Source: CAVSBT01 sp964609465 (GTDB lineage: Bacteria; Chloroflexota; Dehalococcoidia; DSTF01; JALHUB01). Taken from it: a stretch of DNA of 7,881 bases. Both the position numbers and the translations under genes were made by a program. Location of the stretch: assembly GCA_964609465.1 (NCBI GenBank), contig CAZSSQ010000118.1, forward strand, positions 1 through 7,881, written 5' to 3'. Below the pieces are notes generated by a model. It had not been told where the DNA came from. It saw nothing but the letters and a program-made list of their open reading frames with translations, and ran no database searches. Below are positions 5,799 to 7,881 of the stretch, in pieces; within the stretch, counting starts at the first letter, position 1, and each line of letters starts with the position of its first letter.

Positions 5799-6646
5799 GC
5801 CCAGGGAAGGACGCCATCGAAACGGGAGGAGGTCTCCACCAGGACGCTGCGACCGGCGGGCTGTTCGGATGGCGTCGCCACGCCCCGCAGGTCGTTACGG
5901 CTCTAGGCCTGGCGATGGCACTGCTGGCCCTCCTCGTGGCCCTCAACCTCCTACAGTTGACGGCGCCCGGCCCCGCCCATCGCGCCCTTCGCCGCGCCGT
6001 GGCCAGTCTGACCGAGATCGACTCGCTGCTGGCGGTGCATGGCGCGGCTCTCCGCCAGCAGGCAGACGTCTCGCCGGACGAACCCCTGGCGCTGGCCGAC
6101 TACCCGCTAGACGTACCCCTATCCCCCGAGGAGGCTCAGCGCCCAGCCGCCGAGGTACGCGACGTGCTGTTGGAACGGTCGGCGGAGCAGGTCTACCAGG
6201 AGGGGTCGGCAGCCTTCCGCGAGGAAGGACAGTCGGGGGACGCCTCGCGACTGTCCGTGCAGGGAGCCGTCAGCATGAGCCTGGGATTCCTCACGGCCGG
6301 AAACCACGACGCCCTCCGCTGGGCGACCCTGGTGTTGGCCCTGGTCTGTGGGGTGCTATCGGGCGCCCTGCTCCTTGTCACGCGGGGTTACGGCCGCCTT
6401 GGCGCGTTGGGCGGCGCCGTCGCGGTGGCATCGCTGCTCTTCCTGCTCCTGGCGATGGCTGTTCGCCTCGTGCTTGGTCTCGCCGACTGGGGGACGGATG
6501 ACTACATCACTGTCCAGCTACTGGACCTGGCGAAGGAGGCGGCATGGTTGCCTATGCGCAATGGGCTCGCCTTCGCCGCGCTGGGGCTGGCTCTCCTGGC
6601 CCTGGGCGTGGTGGGGTCACGTCTGAGCCGGCCTTCAGGGCCTTGA
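5795..6646 (+). CDS. Unrecognised four-helix membrane protein
   Basis: Protein of 283 residues with predicted membrane helices at about 33-54, 174-195, 203-227 and 255-275. Between helix 1 and 2 lies a polar domain of about 120 residues (55-173) with an acidic, helix-rich look. By the positive-inside rule (RR at 27-28 before helix 1) this domain would face outward. A second loop (229-254) contains DWGTDDY. The ATG start overlaps the RDD stop (ATGA) and I see no ribosome binding site of its own, so translation is probably coupled to the RDD gene. That coupling suggests a joint membrane complex. I do not recognise a family, catalytic motif, lipobox or cysteine pattern. It is a real gene by position, codon pattern and length. 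Confidence 0.82.
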   Translation: MSPGKDAIETGGGLHQDAATGGLFGWRRHAPQVVTALGLAMALLALLVALNLLQLTAPGPAHRALRRAVASLTEIDSLLAVHGAALRQQADVSPDEPLALADYPLDVPLSPEEAQRPAAEVRDVLLERSAEQVYQEGSAAFREEGQSGDASRLSVQGAVSMSLGFLTAGNHDALRWATLVLALVCGVLSGALLLVTRGYGRLGALGGAVAVASLLFLLLAMAVRLVLGLADWGTDDYITVQLLDLAKEAAWLPMRNGLAFAALGLALLALGVVGSRLSRPSGP

Positions 6647-6654
6647 ACGTTCAG

Positions 6655-6662
6655 AAAGGAGG
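6655..6662 (+). promoter_or_regulatory. Strong ribosome binding site of the nitroreductase gene
   Basis: AAAGGAGG followed by 7 bases and GTG 6670. It rules out the longer in-frame start at ATG 6544, which would overlap the upstream gene by over 100 bases and add 42 residues unlike nitroreductases. Confidence 0.75.
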
Positions 6663-6669
6663 CAGGCCG

Positions 6670-7176
6670 GTGGAAGTCTTCGACGCCGTGCGCACAGTAC
6701 TGGCCGTGCGCAACTACCGGGATAGCCCTGTGCCTCAAGGCACCGTCCGCCGCATAGTCGAAGCCGGGAGACTGACCGCGAGCAGCATGAACGGCCAGCC
6801 CTGGCATTTCATTGTCGTTGAGAACCGCAGCACGATACGAGAGATGGGAGAATTGGCGCCAAGCGGGCCGTATGTGGCGCAGGCACCCGTGGCGGTCGTC
6901 GTGGCGATTGAGAAAACGAGGTTCGCGGTATCCGATGCGAGCCGCGCGATCCAATCGATGATCCTGACAGCCTGGTCGGAAGGGGTGGGCTCGAACTGGG
7001 TAGGCTTCCTCGGGCTGACCGAGGTCAAGTCGCTCTTGGGCATCCCGGATGAGCTGGACGTGCTGGCTGTTGTCCCGTTTGGCTATCCGGCGCAGGCCTA
7101 TGGCCGGGGCAAGAAGCAGCGCAAGGCGCTCTCTGAGGTAGCCCACCGCGAGCGGTTCCAGCAGCCGTTTGAATGA
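6670..7176 (+). CDS. Nitroreductase family FMN oxidoreductase
   Basis: Protein of 168 residues, a compact member of the FMN-dependent nitroreductase fold; such enzymes act as homodimers and use NAD(P)H to reduce nitroaromatics, quinones or flavins. The N-terminus EVFDAVRTVLAVRNYRDSPVP holds the FMN phosphate-contacting arginine region (R14, R17). SSMNGQPWHFIVV (38-50) is the classical flavin-binding strand entry. AQAPVAVVVAI (70-80) is a core strand. SRAIQSMILTAWSEGVGSNW (91-110) is the dimer helix with the glycine turn, and GYP (138-140) near the end contacts flavin. GTG start with a strong ribosome binding site, 23 bases after the four-helix membrane gene, probably the last gene of that operon. 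By eye its GC looks a little lower than its neighbours. True substrate cannot be told. Confidence 0.92.
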   Translation: MEVFDAVRTVLAVRNYRDSPVPQGTVRRIVEAGRLTASSMNGQPWHFIVVENRSTIREMGELAPSGPYVAQAPVAVVVAIEKTRFAVSDASRAIQSMILTAWSEGVGSNWVGFLGLTEVKSLLGIPDELDVLAVVPFGYPAQAYGRGKKQRKALSEVAHRERFQQPFE

Positions 7177-7181
7177 CGCCG

Positions 7182-7200
7182 GGCGGTTCAGCCGCCTGAA
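7182..7200 (+). terminator. Hairpin after the nitroreductase gene
   Basis: GGCGG (7182-7186) with CCGCC (7192-7196) around TTCAG, or alternatively TTCAG (7187-7191) with CTGAA (7196-7200) around CCGC. It starts 6 bases after the stop codon. There is no T-run, so it is only a possible weak or factor-dependent termination or processing site. The remaining bases up to the tRNA show no gene. Confidence 0.25.
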
Positions 7201-7299
7201 TGCTGGGGTTCGCCGCTCGTAGGGGGCGGCCACCTGTAACGGCGCCGAGCCGGTGCCAGAGCCACGAATGGGGCGCTGGACGGCCTGGGGCCGCCGGTG

Positions 7300-7326
7300 T
7301 ACATTATCGTCGGGCCTGCTGGCCCG
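7300..7326 (+). promoter_or_regulatory. Possible tRNA promoter -10 and leader hairpin
   Basis: TACATT (7300-7305) is a 4-of-6 match to TATAAT located 27 bases before the mature tRNA; no good -35 is seen. Directly after it, CGGGCC (7311-7316) and GGCCCG (7321-7326) form a hairpin with a TGCT loop that ends 6 bases before the tRNA 5' end, inside the leader that RNase P would remove. Confidence 0.3.
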
Positions 7327-7332
7327 GACCGA

Positions 7333-7408
7333 GCGGGAATAGCTCAGTTGGTAGAGCATCTGCTTCCCAAGCAGAGGGTCGCGGGTTCGAGTCCCGTTTC
7401 CCGCTCCA
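7333..7408 (+). tRNA. tRNA-Gly (anticodon CCC), CCA encoded
   Basis: Complete 76-base cloverleaf. Acceptor GCGGGAA (7333-7339) pairs with TTCCCGC (7398-7404). D arm: GCTC/GAGC (7342-7345, 7354-7357) with loop AGTTGGTA. Anticodon stem TCTGC/GCAGA (7359-7363, 7371-7375) with loop TTCCCAA, anticodon CCC at 7366-7368. Variable loop is 5 bases. T arm GCGGG/CCCGT with loop TTCGAGT. Discriminator T (7405), then encoded CCA (7406-7408). It reads GGG codons. Confidence 0.97.
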
Positions 7409-7563
7409 AGTATTTCTTTCGCGCGAGGGCTCGGTCGAAAGGCCGGGCCTCTTCCCATCCCTCCGGCCGGCACCGTCTGTGTGTTTATCTTGCTCACTCT
7501 CGACTCTCGCAAAGGTCAGAAGTCCCACTCTAGGATGCGTCAGCACGTTCCGTAGCCCTCTAC

Positions 7564-7637
7564 GGGGGGAGATACTCCACGATTCTCTTCCAAGAAAGGA
7601 GGATGTAGTCCCGGCATGCCTTCGGCCGTCTCCCCCC
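7564..7637. repeat. 9-base perfect inverted repeat downstream of trmO
   Basis: GGGGGGAGA (7564-7572) and TCTCCCCCC (7629-7637) can pair over a 56-base loop. The right arm ends 3 bases short of the trmO stop codon. A separate hairpin CCGTAG-CCCT-CTACGG (7550-7565) overlaps the left arm. Read on the minus strand the structure is the 3' untranslated region of trmO; it has no T-run, so it is not a clear terminator. Inside the loop on the + strand is AAAGGAGG directly followed by ATG TAG, which encodes nothing useful. Confidence 0.3.
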
Positions 7638-7639
7638 AG

Positions 7640-7881
7640 TCATTCCCCGAAGCGGTCGTCCGCCCTGAGGCGTAGACTGTCTTTGAGCCGTTTGCTCAGC
7701 CACCCCACTGTGGCCTCGTCTCGATGGTCGAAGTGAGGTACGAACGGTTTGATGTCGACGAGGGGTGTACCATCGAGTATGTCCACCTCCGCGATCTTGA
7801 GGACGTTGCCCTGTCGCTCAAGCAGGCGCACTACCGAGAGGCCGATAGGATTGGGGCGTGACGGGGCGCGGGTGGCAAAGA
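7640..7881 (-). CDS. trmO: TrmO, tRNA t6A37 N6-methyltransferase (C-terminal part)
   Basis: The last 79 residues of a TrmO (TsaA/YaeB) family protein; the rest lies beyond the right edge. TrmO uses S-adenosylmethionine to methylate N6 of threonylcarbamoyladenosine at position 37 of certain tRNAs. The visible part starts with FATRAPSRPNPIGLSVVRLL, the core family signature and part of the SAM-binding knot-like fold. It continues with LDGTPLVDIKPFVPHFD (about 35-51), the second family signature, then GWL and a charged tail ending DDRFGE. An in-frame GTG at 7831 is an internal valine, not a start. It lies convergent to the tRNA-Gly gene. The family assignment is firm for the fragment; enzymatic specificity is from the family. 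Confidence 0.9.
   Translation of the reverse strand, partial: FATRAPSRPNPIGLSVVRLLERQGNVLKIAEVDILDGTPLVDIKPFVPHFDHRDEATVGWLSKRLKDSLRLRADDRFGE

Noticed and set aside
6502..7512. A 336-codon open frame on the minus strand
   Set aside because: It runs antisense through the nitroreductase and the tRNA. Its peptide GTRTRDPLLGKQMLYQLSYS is the well-known false translation of an antisense tRNA gene.
7297..7533. Plus-strand open frame containing GIAQLVEHLLPKQRVAGSSP
   Set aside because: This peptide is a false translation of the tRNA-Gly sequence itself.
1..7881. CRISPR array, transposon, prophage or defence island
   Set aside because: No regularly spaced direct repeats, no transposase or integrase motifs, no terminal inverted repeats; the tRNA is intact with no partial copy of its 3' end in the window.

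Overview
The window is GC-rich, gene-dense DNA from a bacterium. GTG starts are frequent, and good GGAGG-type ribosome binding sites precede several genes. I read six complete protein genes, one tRNA gene, and a seventh protein gene cut by the right edge. The gene mix (KimA-like K+ importer with an N-terminal extension, ArsA-like ATPase with a C-terminal HSP20-like domain, RDD protein, nitroreductase) would suit a Chloroflexota or actinobacterial-type genome. That is a guess from general resemblance, not a placement.

Left part (1-3802, + strand): a KimA-family potassium importer (29-1999) fills the left end; its reading frame is open to the edge, so its start is the least certain. A 375-base gap without a credible gene follows (2000-2374). 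It holds a GC-rich stretch that can fold into a three-way junction, a TATAAT box, and a leader with alternative hairpins. Next come an ArsA/Get3-like ATPase (2375-3547) and, 27 bases later, a 75-residue basic protein with a very strong ribosome binding site (3575-3802), probably one transcript.

Middle part (3806-5050, - strand): a membrane-anchored putative zinc metalloprotease with a gluzincin-like HEXXH...NExxxD signature. It converges tail-to-tail with the small gene, with only 3 bases between the stop codons. A short nested palindrome lies in the part of the gene that encodes its low-complexity linker.

Right part (5050-7176, + strand): an intergenic region with two divergent promoter candidates leads into a compact run of three genes. 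These are an RDD-family membrane protein, an unrecognised four-helix membrane protein overlapping it by ATGA, and a nitroreductase 23 bases further on. The spacing suggests one operon. No shared biochemical pathway is evident, although the first two proteins are both membrane proteins that could form a complex.

End (7177-7881): a complete tRNA-Gly(CCC) with encoded CCA, preceded by a small hairpin, then about 230 non-coding bases with a long inverted repeat. On the minus strand is the C-terminal 79 residues of a TrmO-type tRNA t6A37 methyltransferase, running off the edge. I see no transposon, phage, CRISPR or defence genes. The less ordinary items are the 2077-2151 RNA-like fold, the metalloprotease, and the unrecognised membrane and small proteins.
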